A stretch of 64,000 nucleotides of DNA from Guillardia theta CCMP2712 (Eukaryota > Cryptophyceae > Pyrenomonadales > Geminigeraceae). The notes under the pieces are model-generated. The model saw only the letters and a program-made list of their open reading frames with translations, searched no databases and was not told the DNA's origin. Within the stretch, counting starts at the first letter, position 1. Each line of letters opens with the position of its first letter. A program made the translations under genes and the position numbers. The stretch covers positions 939,652 to 1,003,651 of the forward strand of contig NW_005434658.1 of NCBI RefSeq assembly GCF_000315625.1, given 5' to 3'. Of the stretch, positions 44,077 to 55,200 are shown piece by piece.

Positions 44077-45152
44077 ATGTCAGGAAAGGTTGTTGTCCTT
44101 GACTTCTTGACCAATGGAGCTGGTCTGGATCTAGCAGCTGCCGTCCTCCTTGTCGACGCCTTCATTCAGTCTGGCAGGACAACGTCCTCGAGCATATTCG
44201 CAACAACCGACCAGGAGCTCAAGGAGATAGTGAGCAAACCTGCTCAGCGCAAGAAGATTCTTGCTGCCATCAGGAAGGGTCCTCAGATCCTCAAGGCCAA
44301 GGAGGAGCCCAACAAAAAGCGAGCAGCTGCCTCTGAGCCCGATGCCAAGATAGCTCGTCCCTCCCTGCTGCCTGTACAGGCCCTTCATGGCGTCGTTCGC
44401 GTGAATCGCTCGCCCGTCATGATCCTGTGGGGAGCTGTAGTAGCCAACGTGGTGAACGAGCTGGAGTGGGAGGAGAGCTTGTCTCTCAGCAGCGTCGTAG
44501 CGAGCCTCAACGCTAAGGTGCTGCGTCAGTCTTGATCGAGAGCGCTCTGACCCTGAGGCAGGCCAAGGCTGCGAGGATATGGGGAGAAGGCAAGAGGGAG
44601 GAGGGCAAAAGCGTGGAGGAGGGACCAGTCCAAGAGGTCCGTCTGCTGGGAAGGAGCGTGACTGCTTGCTCGACGTTCATGGGGCTACGAGGCTGTCTGG
44701 ACGGGCAGCCGGTGCATCCGAAATCACCAGCGGACAGGTTGAAGCAAGCCTTTCCTGGACAGCAGCTGGACATTGTGTTCAGTGCGATGGCGCTGTTGGC
44801 AGAGGACCGCAAGGAAGAGATCCTGAGCGACAGTCACCGCGCGTATAGCCTCTACGAGCAGTTCCGGCCCTCCATCGCCGACGGAGCAGCTGGCTGGGGA
44901 GCAGCCGGGGACTTGAACGTGAACCTCATTCTCCAGCTTCGCAAGGTCACAGCTGGAGAGGGAGGGGAGGTGGTGGTGAATGCCGGGGCGCTGGGGAAGG
45001 AGCATCTGCTGGACGAACTGCAGGCAGCGGCTGAAGGGGTCGAGATGGAGAAGCTGGAGGTGAGATACGGCAAGCAGGTCAACGAGTTAGTAGAGGAGCT
45101 GCAGCTAGAGGGGCTGGTGTACGAGAAGGAGGGGAGGATCTTTTGTTTGTAA
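44077..45152 (+). CDS. Conserved protein of unknown function; frame breaks near 44,520
   Basis: ATG at 44077 begins MSGKVVVLDFLTNGAGLDLA. The first frame runs to 44535 and includes RVNRSPVMILWGAVVANVVNELEWEESLSLSSVVASLNAK. Sense then continues in another frame from about 44,516 to TAA at 45152: ESALTLRQAKAARIWGEGK, LLGRSVTACSTFMGLRGCLDG, ILSDSHRAYSLYEQFRPSIADGAAGWG, and a C-terminal segment like a small winged helix (VNELVEELQLEGLVYEKEGRIF). RSPVMTLWAAVVA...GLNA and YERFRPEVPxGxxGWG-type stretches occur in an uncharacterised family common in bacteria, from memory. The gap is too small for a normal intron, so a one- or two-base sequence error or a real frameshift is likely. Confidence 0.55.
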
Positions 45153-45304
45153 AGAGGGATGGGAGTGAGGTTCTTAACTCACTGAAAGTGAAGTCTGATC
45201 GCCTGATCCTGTGCTCGCATACTTTCGCTCATCACATCTTCTATTACCGTACTGGGAAATGGGTCAGAAAAAGGGTCACGGGGATATGATACAAACCAAA
45301 AGGT

Positions 45305-47148
45305 CTACAGCTCTAAACCGAGCAAGATGTCCTTCAGCTTTGGCTTCTCATCCTTCTTCCTTCCGAGCTTGAAGGGCATCGGCCTGCCGTCTGTCTCAGT
45401 CGCCGACGTTCCATGGAGAAACTCACTTCTTGAAGTGCGGGTTCACAAAGTCGTCGAGGAAACCGAAAGAAGTATCCTCAGGGAACCCCCACACGCTGAG
45501 ATGATGATTTTGTCTCGCCAGCTCTGCCAGCCCTACCCAGTCCGTCAGCAAGCAGCACAGCAGGTTCAAACCTCCTCCTACTCAAGAACTCGGGGAGTTT
45601 CATTCCCATTCTCTTGTTGAAGTGATAGGCGTCCTCTGCTTCAACGTGTTCCTTCTTAACAGGCACGAAATTTGACCTGCGACAACATATGTATCATGCT
45701 TCTTGCCGCCTGCTCATGACATCGACATGTAGTCGGGACCCAAGAGATTGGAGTTGTCGCTCTCCAGAGATTCTGCTGCTTCCTGAAGAAAGAGCGTCAA
45801 GATTGTCATTTTGTTTCAATTCCTTCAAACTTACATCCTTCGTGTAAGGAACATCTTCAAGTCTTGGTCTGCATCAACGTCACACGGCGGATCTTGCGAA
45901 CCACCCTGGAACACCTTTGACCGGCATTGAGATCGGTAGACATGCCTTTTCTCCATCGATCCATTTGCCTTTGGAAGGTTTTGTCTGATCGGCGCCCCTG
46001 CAAAGAGTCCTTTTCCAAATGGAAGCAAACATTCTGACCGTCATCGGTGCGGTAGGTAAAATCGTATTCTGAGAGCAGAAGCAAAAACGCATCAGGGCTG
46101 GTAGCAACAGACACACAGGCTCACTTATCTGCGGCTCCTCTTCCTTCTCTTCGACTTCGGACTTGCTCAAGTCACTGATTTCATTGGAAATCTCGTCAGG
46201 TTCGAGAGCACGGCGATGAGGGCCCGGGATGTACTCCAGGCTCAAGCTATCCTCCTTTAACTCCTCGCTTGTGTCCTCAGCTATTTCATCCTTCAACTTC
46301 GGTTGCTTTGAAATCACTGACTGTATGATGCCTGCGATTCGCCGCTGTAAGGGAGTCATGCTAGTTGATTTCCAGTCCCCTCGCTCAATCGCCTGCATCA
46401 CGACAGGGATTTCATTCTCAGCCAAAGGAGCTTGATCTTTCAGCTCCATCTGGAGTTTTTCAATGATGGACTTCATCAAATCAAACTTTGATCTGAAGTT
46501 TGCTTCCTTCAACTTCAACTTCTGTTTTGCCAACGCCTTCACCTTTCGTTTCTTCATCTTGTCTTCTTTCTTTTTTTGTTTTTTCTTGTGCCTCTTCTCC
46601 CTTCTCAACTCAGCCTTGGTCTTCTTGTCTTGGCGTGTTTTCTTTGGTTTCGAATCTTCGAACCGAATGTGCTTCCCCCTCGTCGGGGCCTCTGTCGTCT
46701 TTATGTTGTGCCTCGCGACATACTCGCCAGGTTTGAAACCCTTGGCCCGCAGTCCCTCCATTCGCTTCATTATTCGTTTTTCCGGTGTGTTGGTGAGTAC
46801 GGGCTCCAGGAGCTGCCTCACATCGTCCATGTACGCATCATAGTCCATCAAGTCTTCGGGCTCGGCGATCACCGGCCTTTCGAGCTTTGGTTGTTGCTTC
46901 ATCTGTGTAACCTGATGTTTCTTGCGAATAACTTTCTGCATCTTCTTGGCTCTGTCTGACTTCACTCGCTTCTCGTGGGGTCGCATCCTCTTCAAGGACG
47001 TCACCTTCTCCCCGCCACGCAGTCTGATACACATGCTGCGGTGACTCGCTGCAAGGTTCCAACAGGGAGAGACCGAGACAGCACACCAGGTCAGGAGGAC
47101 GGTGAGCCTCCCAAGGTTTTTGAGGGAGCATGAGCCAACACTCAGCAT
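45305..47148 (-). CDS. Secreted Lys-rich protein with an RLRGG motif (second of two)
   Basis: ATG at 47148 leads a signal peptide (LTVLLTWCAVSVSP, residues about 15-28), then CIRLRGGEKV with LRGG at residues 43-46. The next 150 residues are mixed basic/acidic (DYDAYMDDVRQLLEPVLTNTPEKR), followed by a strongly basic Lys/Arg helix (KAELRREKRHKKKQKKKEDK) and a folded-looking stretch (PLQRRIAGIIQSVISKQ). Introns near 46,140-46,075 and at about 45,900-45,780 follow. Short exons EAAESLESDNSNLLGPDY, MSNFVPVKKEHVEAEDAYHF, DTSFGFLDDFVNPHFKK and PMPFKLGRKKDEKPKLKDIL can then be joined with GT-AG introns, to TAG at 45305. The 3' exon chain is my model; the N-terminal 370 residues are firm. No enzyme motif seen. 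Confidence 0.6.
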
Positions 47149-47399
47149 GGCTGAGAGGAACGACGTCTGCTATCCCTGGTCGTCTGCTATCCCTGGTCCC
47201 GAACAAGAGGTTTCATCGATCAAATGTCCCTAGCAAACATATCTCTCAGTCTCATTGCCGCCTCCTCCCCCAACAACCTCACGCCCTAGTTTCCCCTTCA
47301 CTTCATCGAGCTATTCTCTCTTCTCGCCAGCTCCCCCAACCACACCCCCCAATCGTTTGTTAACTCTCTCGCTCTCTCGCTCTCTCCCTTTCCCCCGCC

Positions 47400-47649
47400 C
47401 CTATCTCTTGCTCACTCTCTTGCCCTGCCCGTCCCTCCGTCCCTCCGTCCCTCCGTCCCTCCGTCCGTCCCTCCGTCCCTCCGTCCGTCCCTCCGTCCCT
47501 CCGTCCGTCCCTCCGTCCCTCCCTCCGTCCCTCCCTCCCTCCCTCCCTCCCTCCGTCACTCCGTCCCTCCCTCCTTGCCCTGTCTCTCCCTCCCTCCCTC
47601 CCTCCCTCCCTCCCTCCCTCCCTCCCTCCCTTCCCTTCCCTCCCTACTC
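47400..47649. repeat. CCGT/CCCT tetranucleotide repeat at the gap edge
   Basis: Tandem GTCCCTCC/GTCCGTCC units pass into pure CCCT repeats and run straight into the N gap. The repeat probably caused the assembly break. Confidence 0.9.
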
Positions 47650-47749
47650 NNNNNNNNNNNNNNNNNNNNNNNNNNNNNNNNNNNNNNNNNNNNNNNNNNN
47701 NNNNNNNNNNNNNNNNNNNNNNNNNNNNNNNNNNNNNNNNNNNNNNNNN
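47650..47749. other. Assembly gap (100 N)
   Basis: Exactly 100 unknown bases. A round number suggests an unsized gap placeholder, so distances across it are not reliable and the PP2C 5' end may be missing. Confidence 0.98.
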
Positions 47750-47787
47750 GGGAGGACAGAGAAGGAAATGTGAAACATTGTTGAGCA

Positions 47788-49392
47788 GGTCATGTCAGAA
47801 TCAGCATCAAAGCAGGTCCAGGAGGACAAGCAGAGCAGGGAGGAGGATCGGACGCAACAAGTTGCAAGGCATCTCAACGAGCAGACGGGAGCTTGAGGAA
47901 GGAAGTGAGGGTGAGGAAAGGGTACGTCCCTCCAGCTGAGGACATTCAAGAGGAACTCTTGCGCAAGAAGCCAAGGACCGAAGAGCAGGACGAGGTCGAT
48001 ACCAACGAGACGAAAGCAGAGGACGTGACCACCACCAGCAGCAGCAGCATTACTTGTTGGGATGAATATTTGCATGCCTTCGGGTCCTCTGAGATTCGCA
48101 AGTGTCGTGAATGTACAGTCCATGCTTGCTCTGTTGGTTCCAATGCTGTCAATGAGGACAGCTACGCCATCGGGGAAGAGAACGTCTTCGCTGTGTTTGA
48201 TGGCCATGGTGGCCCTGAATGTAGCCGCTGGATGGCAAGACACGTCATCTCAGAGTTTGACAAGTGAGAGAAGTACGATCCGCCGACAACCCTCGAGTCT
48301 GACAACAGGCTGCAGGATTTGTCCTCGGAACGGGTCTGGTGACGACTTGGATTCGATAGAGGAGATGTTTTTTCAAGCACCAAGAAGCCGAAAGAGAAGG
48401 AGACTGAGAAGCAGGAGATGAAGAAGAACCTCAAGACTCTCTTCGCGCGGCTGGACGATACCTACATGTCAAACTATGGCGCTCAAAACCCCTTCTGTGG
48501 GTCCTGCGGGTAACTTGCTTGAATCTCTTGCAGCTTGTCGCTGAAGAGCTCTAGTCTGCTATGCCACGTGAGTGGAGGGAGTATATGGTCAGCGAATGTG
48601 GGAGACAGCCGGTGAGAGCTGTTATCTCCGAGAACAAGTCGTGACATGCTTTCTTCAGTGCTGTGGTTGTTCGCCGTGCTGAGAATGGAGTCCTGAAGGC
48701 GATTCGTATCACATCTGATCAGAACACAAGTTGTGCTCGGGAGTGTGAGAAAGTTTGTAAACGATCAGGCGACTTTTATGCGATCAGGCTGCACAAAGAC
48801 GACGAGCTGGCTCAGAAAGCAGACCCTACACTTGACTGCAAGAAGAGAGTCGCGGGAACCCTCATGGTCACGCGAGCTCTTGGCGATGGTTTCTTGAAGG
48901 ACCCAAAACTTTGCCCTGACAGCATGAAAGACAACATGCCCTATATAACAAGCAAACCCCAGGTGAGGGAAACCGTTAGAGGAAGCAGCGACTCGTTCCT
49001 CATTATCGCCTCCGATGGAGTCTGGGACATTCTCGATGACAACGATGTCGCCCTCGAAGTCATGAACGCGTACAAGAGCAGCGGGTGCTCCTTAAACGTC
49101 TTGACCCACTCGCTGACATGCAAACATAGGGACTCAAAGAAAGATCATTCCCAGCCTGTGGAGACCAATCTCGCTGTTGCCGTGGCGAAGGCGGTGATTC
49201 AGGAGATGATGACTCGGAGATATGTGATGGTATTTCTGCTCGCCTTCTCCTCGCCTTCTCCTCTCGCTCTCCTTTCGTTCTTCTTGACTGTCTCACTTGT
49301 GGCAGCTGGCAGAGCTCAGTCAAATGAAAGCAACTGAGCGGAGGCATTATATCGATGACGTCACGGTGCTCGTAGTCGACTTGAAATCTTGA
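47788..49392 (+). CDS. PP2C-family serine/threonine phosphatase
   Basis: Catalytic PP2C motifs in order: ECTVHACSVGSNAVNEDSY (Glu/Asp region), VFAVFDGHGGPE (metal-binding DGHGG, about nt 48,189), LFARLDDTYM, CGSC-GAVVVRRAENG across an intron (about 48,512-48,659), KKRVAGTLMVTRALGDGFLK, FLIIASDGVWDILDDNDV (metal-site Asp, about 49,005), and DDVTVLVVDL in the last exon (from about 49,306). Exons 47,893-48,265, a region near 48,300-48,510, and 48,660-49,229 are interrupted by short introns. The N-terminus (MSESASKQVQEDKQ-like start at 47,788 in one frame) is uncertain because of the N gap just upstream. The second Thr of the usual GSTA motif is replaced by Cys. It is tail to tail with the transporter gene, 35 bp between stops. 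Confidence 0.8.
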
Positions 49393-49427
49393 TTCCGCCA
49401 TTGCGATTTAAAGTTTGTTTTCTGCCC

Positions 49428-50985
49428 TCACTGATTCACATCGAGTGTGAAGTCCGGGACGAGAAGAGGTTCTTCCACTTGAGATTTGTCCTTCGACTTC
49501 CATCGAAGCCATGGGGGGTAGGTAAGGAAGAGAATCCCGCTGACAACTGCGATGCACAAGTTGATCCAATAGAATGTTTCCTGCTTTTGTGCAAGGACGG
49601 CTAGCGGCTCAATGGAGAAATTGAAGAGGCCGGAGATTGCGTAGAGGGTCCCCCACAGCTTGCCGAAGTTGTCATACCCAAAGGTAAAGGCGACAGTTGT
49701 CGCCATTGTGCCGAAGAGAGCGGCTCGGTAGTACGCGAAGAGGAGGAAGCCTACGATCTGGATCTCTGTCCTCGCTATGAGGGTGCACACGCTATGCAAG
49801 ATAGCTGCAGCAGAGAGAAGAGCGATGCCGACCCACAGAGGGAAGTTATCCAACGTGTAGCCGACAGGAAGAGTCATCACCAGCCCCCCGAGTGGAAGGA
49901 TCCAAGCGAACAAGCTGCAGAGGGACTGAACGACATTCTGCGACGGTTGTAGACTCTCTTCATAGTGCAATGCCTTGGCGTAGCCTGACAGGTGGAGGGT
50001 TCGAAGGTTCTCGTCAAAGGGACTCGAACTGTTTGTGAACCACATCATGCGCAGCTGATCGTCGACAGTCCCGATGTACAAGTTGATATGCAGCAGGTGG
50101 AAAGCAGTGAAGAAAGCGCACATGAGGAACTCGGCGCTTCGCACTTGCTTCCAGAACGAAGATGTCTTCAACGACGGTGCAGCAACTTGAGACGCATTTG
50201 TCGCACCTCGCTCCTCATACCGATCTCGCGGCCACAAACAGGGAGCAGTGATGAGGATAGCTGCAGGAGCAGCAACGTACATAGAGAAAGCGTCCTTCCT
50301 GGTGAAGGGCGTGTGGTCGGTGACAAGCTTCATGACCTTGAGGTTGAGAGACGAGACGTCAATCATCACGTTGAGGATCGTGATGATGGTCCCCGAATAG
50401 GCGGGAAGTAAGTTTGCGAGATGCATCATGGACAGCACAATGGGCAACCCGCCAACAGCCATAAGAATGTACCCGAGCATGAACAAGTCCATGGCAGAAG
50501 TCGAGATGGCGAAGATGAAGCAGCCTGCGCCAAACAACAGCGCTCCCATCATGCAGCAGATTCGAGGACCGAGAGAGTCGAGAACCTGAGAAGCCATGTC
50601 AACATGACAAGCTGAAAATCGCCTCTCACCAGTCCCGTTGGCCAGACGCAGAAGCAAAAGGCGCTGGTCGCGAGCGTGTACATCATTTGCAGCTGGACAG
50701 CCTGCTCCTCACAGGGAAACTTAGTTTGGCACTTGTAAGCGTAGACTCCCTCCTCCTGCAGCATAATTTGAAGCTGCTTGCATGGGTCACAACGAGGTGG
50801 AAGAGCAGGAGAGAGCTGACCGGGGCCCATCCGAACACAACTCCACTGGTGAGCACACTCTCAAGGGCTGCTACAAGAACCAAAAACACACTACTGCATG
50901 TTCCTGGAAGTTTGCGTGTTTTTGGATCTTCTATGGTCTGTTCATGATCGTGTTCATGGTTGGAATATCTTTCCAAAGGATACAT
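49428..50985 (-). CDS. Major-facilitator transporter of the SLC43 (LAT3/LAT4, FMP42) type
   Basis: Three exons: about 50,825-50,985, about 50,627-50,780 and 49,428-50,585, in frame. The first ends SVLTSGVVFGWAP (TM1). The second contains the extracellular CETQ-like region (YAYKCQTKFPCEEQAVQLQMMYTLATSAFCF) and TM2. The large exon begins VLDSLGPRICCMMG, the MFS motif A (DxxGPR), then TM3-6, a long central loop (RDRYEERGATNASQVAAP), and TM7-12 (WILPLGGLVMTLPVGYTLDNF). This matches the SLC43 branch, which moves large neutral amino acids by facilitated diffusion at the cell membrane. Substrate in this alga is unknown. Confidence 0.75.
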
Positions 50986-51289
50986 ATCAGGCAGAATATG
51001 TTTAGAAGCTCACAATACCCAGCGATATGATCTTCTGAAGGTTGCTCTGAATCTTGATTCATAGGTGAATAGAAAGCTTCAAGCTGCAAAGAGTAAGTTA
51101 GTAATTGGTGAAGAGCTTCTCTTATCTACATGGACAACGCTCTCATTTCATTCACTTCTCTCTCTCCCTCTTTCTGTATCTCTCTGTCTCCGTCTCTGTC
51201 TCCGTCTTTGTCTCTGTCAAACCATGCCGGGGTTCCAGTTATCTTTTTTTTTTTTTTTGGTGGCGCCAAGGAGTTTTAAAACCTTCAAG
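50986..51289. other. Intergenic with CT microsatellite
   Basis: Probable promoter of the transporter gene. TCTCTCTCTC / CCGTCTCTGTCT repeats at 51,160-51,220 and a run of 16 T at 51,243-51,258. No gene seen. Confidence 0.45.
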
Positions 51290-51960
51290 TTGTGAGCCTT
51301 TTCTCCGAGCCTCTGGCGGACCGGCGGACCGTCCGGCGGCGGCGGCCCCGGCAGGGCGGCCCCGGCCCGAGGGCCAGGCCGGGCTGCCATCAGTGAGCCG
51401 CCCGGATCATGTGATCGGATGTGGGTTAAGGATGTGACCGTAACGGTAGGCCGGCTCGGATCACTGACCGTACACACTGAGAAGAGTCGGATCAGCCCGG
51501 TGTGATCGGCCCTTCAAGGCTTCAACAGCGGCCAGGCAGTGCCGCCGGGCCCGGGGGCCATCCGACTGACCGGGACCGTACAAAGTACGGTACGGTACAT
51601 TACGGTAATGCCGCATGATGATTTATAGAAAGACTATCCCGCCTCCCCGGGGACTACCGCCGTGGCGTTTCAATGATGATTTGCTAAGTTCAATTGTTTC
51701 AGCCCAGTGGCGGCACACGGCCCGGCCCGGCCGCAAGTTGCCCCTGTGGCGGCGTGACCGTTGACACGGCGGGTCGGACTCCCGGCGCGGCTCCCGGAGT
51801 CCGACTCGGACCGTGACCGTACGGTTTGGAGCCACGGCCCCGGGCCCGCCGGGGCCCGCCGGGTCCGGGCCGGGCCGAGTCACTGAGTCACGGTGGGCCC
51901 GGCAGCCCGGCCGGCCTCAGTCACTATGCCCAACGCCGGGTGGGACAGGGTGGCTCAAGG
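51290..51960. repeat. GC-rich cryptic-repeat island 5
   Basis: GC-rich, with CGGACCGGCGGACCGTCCGGCGGCGG, TACGGTACGGTACATTACGGTAATG and CCGGGCCCGCCGGGGCCCGCC words and several GAGTCACTGAGTCAC repeats. No credible ORF. Confidence 0.6.
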
Positions 51961-52057
51961 ATCGGATGACATCTCAGACTTTACTCAAAGTTAAGTAAAA
52001 GATCAGGAGAAAGGTTCTGGAATTCTCTGTACCGGGTGAGAGGGACTGAGATCCTTC

Positions 52058-52131
52058 TCGTTCCTCCTGTTCCTGCTCCTGCAATAGTTTCCTGCTCCTG
52101 CTGCTCCTCCTCCTCCTGCTCCTGCTGCTCT

Positions 52132-52168
<37 letters not shown>

Positions 52169-52175
52169 CCTCTCA
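52058..52175. repeat. (CTCCTG)n microsatellite
   Basis: CTCCTG/CTGCTC hexamers with a few CTCCTCCTC interruptions, ending about 50 bp upstream of the Lon start. A similar CTCCTG run lies at 42,190-42,240. Confidence 0.85.
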
Positions 52176-52224
52176 ACTTTGGACTGGATAAACCTATCCA
52201 TTCCTTCGTCCTTGACACTGGCCC

Positions 52225-55200
52225 ATGTCTAGGCTACAAAATCTGGGCACATATGCTTCTTTTTGTTTGGGGCGGATCGCTCCTATCAGGTCCTTGACAA
52301 GCAGATCTTTGAATTGCATCAAGCTCGACACTAGCAGAGGCATCAGATTACCTCTGCCTCGCTCCATCGTCAGCTCTGCTACAATTGGCAACGTATCAAG
52401 ACCATTCGTTCTCAATTCTTCTGTTAGATCGTTTCATGTTGGGAACGTGCTTCTTTTACCAAAGAAACGTTCTTCACCCAAACTTGCTGACGAACAGAAA
52501 TCAACAGACGAGGAGTATGAAAATACAACAGGCAGCTCGGAAATGAACCTGAACGTTGTTCCGGAGGTATCGGAAGTGATGATTCAAAGAAATCCCAGCA
52601 GTTCCGGCTCCACTGGAACAGAGCTGGTGCGTCAGGATCCGAACCAGATCCCAAAGGAGGTGGTTGCCATCCCCGTATTCCGTAGACCAATCTTTCCCGG
52701 GATCGCTACACCGATTGCCTTGACCAACTCTGATTTCAGTGAGACTCTCCTCAAGCTTAGAAACATCCACGGCAACAACTTCTACGTTGGTTTGTTCCTG
52801 ACCAAGGACAACTATGATCGAGAAGATAGAACAATAAGCAGTGCAGACGAAATACATGAAATTGGTTGTCTTGCTCAGGTCCTGCATGTCCAGGCTGTCC
52901 ATCCTATGGGAATACAGTTGCTGGTTGCTGGGACTGGGCGAGTACTGATCACTGGCACAGTGAAACGAGAACCGTTCCTGACTGTTTCAATTGAGCGCTT
53001 GCAAGACAAACTGTTTGATCCAAATGATAAGATCATCAAAGCGTACATGCTTGAAATCATGGCGACGGTGAAAAGTATTGTGAAACTAGAGCATTTCTTC
53101 AAAGAACAACTCCAGGCTATTCTTACTCAGGTACTTGCCGGGCTCTTCTGTTTCTCATCTAAGACATTTTTGTTGCAGGTGACCATACAAAATCCCTCGC
53201 ACTTGGCGGATATAACTGCAAGCATGACTACTGCAGACAGAAGCTCATTGCAGGTAACTCCACTTTTCTTTTGTCATAACCAACAAATATTTGAATGATC
53301 AGGAAATTCTGGAATGTTTGGATATACAAGACCGTCTTACCAAAACCTTGAATCTGCTCAAAGTTGAGTTGGAACAGGTGAAGTAGCCACTTCGATTTCA
53401 AGAGCTTCCATGAAGACGTTGGTTTCCAGGCAGAAGTACAAAAGACTATCCACAAGCAAATGGAAGAGAAAATCTCCAAAAGTCAGAGAAAGCACTACCT
53501 TGCAGAACAGGTTTCTTAGTGCCTTAGTGTGTGACATAGAGTTTACTATTTTCGTTTCCAGCTCAAGATAATCAAGAAGGAATTGGGTCTTGAGGTTGAT
53601 GAGAAGGTGTGGTAGTTCTCTGCTGCTCAAGTTTCGTACTGATTGTGGATCAGGAAGAGCTTATCCAAAAGATCAGCCAGAAACTTGCAGAGGTATCCAA
53701 AGCTTTCTGATTCATTTTTTGAGAATCTTTTTAATGATTCCTTTGAACCAGATCAATCCTCCTGAGGCTGCAGAGAAAGTGATCCAAGACCAAATGAAGA
53801 AATTGAGCATGCTCGAGGCAGCTTCATCGGTAAATTTGTTTGCACGAGTCAACGATTGATCATATTCAAACTGGTAGGAATATAATATGACGCGGTCTTA
53901 TCTTGATTGGCTCATCTCAATACCATGGGGGGTGTCGACAGAGGTGTTGTAATTGGGAGGAAATCTGAAGCTATTAATTTAGTGAAATTCAGGATTCGTT
54001 GGATGTACAACGAGCAAAAGAGATTCTTGATAAAGATCATCATGGCATGAAGGTAAATACTTTCTCTGTTAGCATTTTTGTTGTAACAAAATGTTCGTGT
54101 AGGATGTCAAAGAGAGAATCTTGGAGTCGATTGCTGTTGGTATGCTAAAGGGGACAATCTCTGGAAAAATGTGAATTACGATTCCTGCATTGTAAACAAA
54201 GAATTCTCATGTAGCGATACAGTTTGTGCTTTAATGGTCCTCCTGGCGTCGGTAAAACTTCGATTGGCAAAGCGATTGCATCTGCTCTCAATCGCAAGTT
54301 CTTCAGATTCAGGTGCTCAGTTGCAATTACTTGGGTAATTGTTCTGACTTGAAGAAGTGTTGGAGGACTTTCCGACGTGTCAGAGATCAAGGGGCACAGA
54401 CGAACCTACGTGGGAGGTAGATTTAAGTGAAGGTGTATGAGGATTTGATTTCTCTCTTCAGCAATGCCAGGGAAGTTGGTTCAGGCGCTAAAATCAGCGG
54501 GGAGGTGGATGCTTTTCTTGGAAGTTGCGATTTCTATTAACAGACGTTGCCAGCAATAATCCAGTGATCATGCTGGATGAGATCGATAAGCTTGGTAGAG
54601 GTTATCAAGGTGATCCTGCCTCCGCACTTTTAGAGGTGAGTGAAAGACTCTCAAGACAAGTTGAATGTTGAGCTCAACGCAGGTTCTAGACCCTTCTCAA
54701 AACTCTGAGTTTTTGGATCATTACATGGTACGAAAGCATTTGACATGAGAGACCGGAAATTTGTTGTATGGTGTAACCTTGCCCCAGGACATATCAATCG
54801 ATTTATCCAAGTGTTTTTTCATCTGGTGATGACATCTGTCTTGGATTCAATCTGCGTGTGATGATCGCTGCCTAGCACGTCAAATGATCTGAGCACAGTC
54901 CCTGATCCTCTCAAGGATCGAATGGAGATCATTCAGGTGTGGACACGGAAGCACATGAGAGGCAATAACGAGCTCGATGTTCAGGTCTCTGGTTATGCTA
55001 TTCAAGACAAAATTGCTATCGCCATGAATCATCTGCTTCCTAAGGGACGAGAGGAAATGGGTCTTACAGCTGAAAATAGGTTTCATTCTCTCGACATTTG
55101 CATATGGGGATGATACATCGTTGCAGTCAAATTCAGCCAGACGCGATGGTCGCATTGATAAACAAATACTGCAGAGAGCCAGGTAAGATTCACTGCTCAA

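Noticed and set aside
43469-44102. ORFs of 150-195 codons on both strands across the 24-bp repeat
   Set aside because: They consist almost wholly of repeat translated in each frame; no start context, family or unique sequence supports them.
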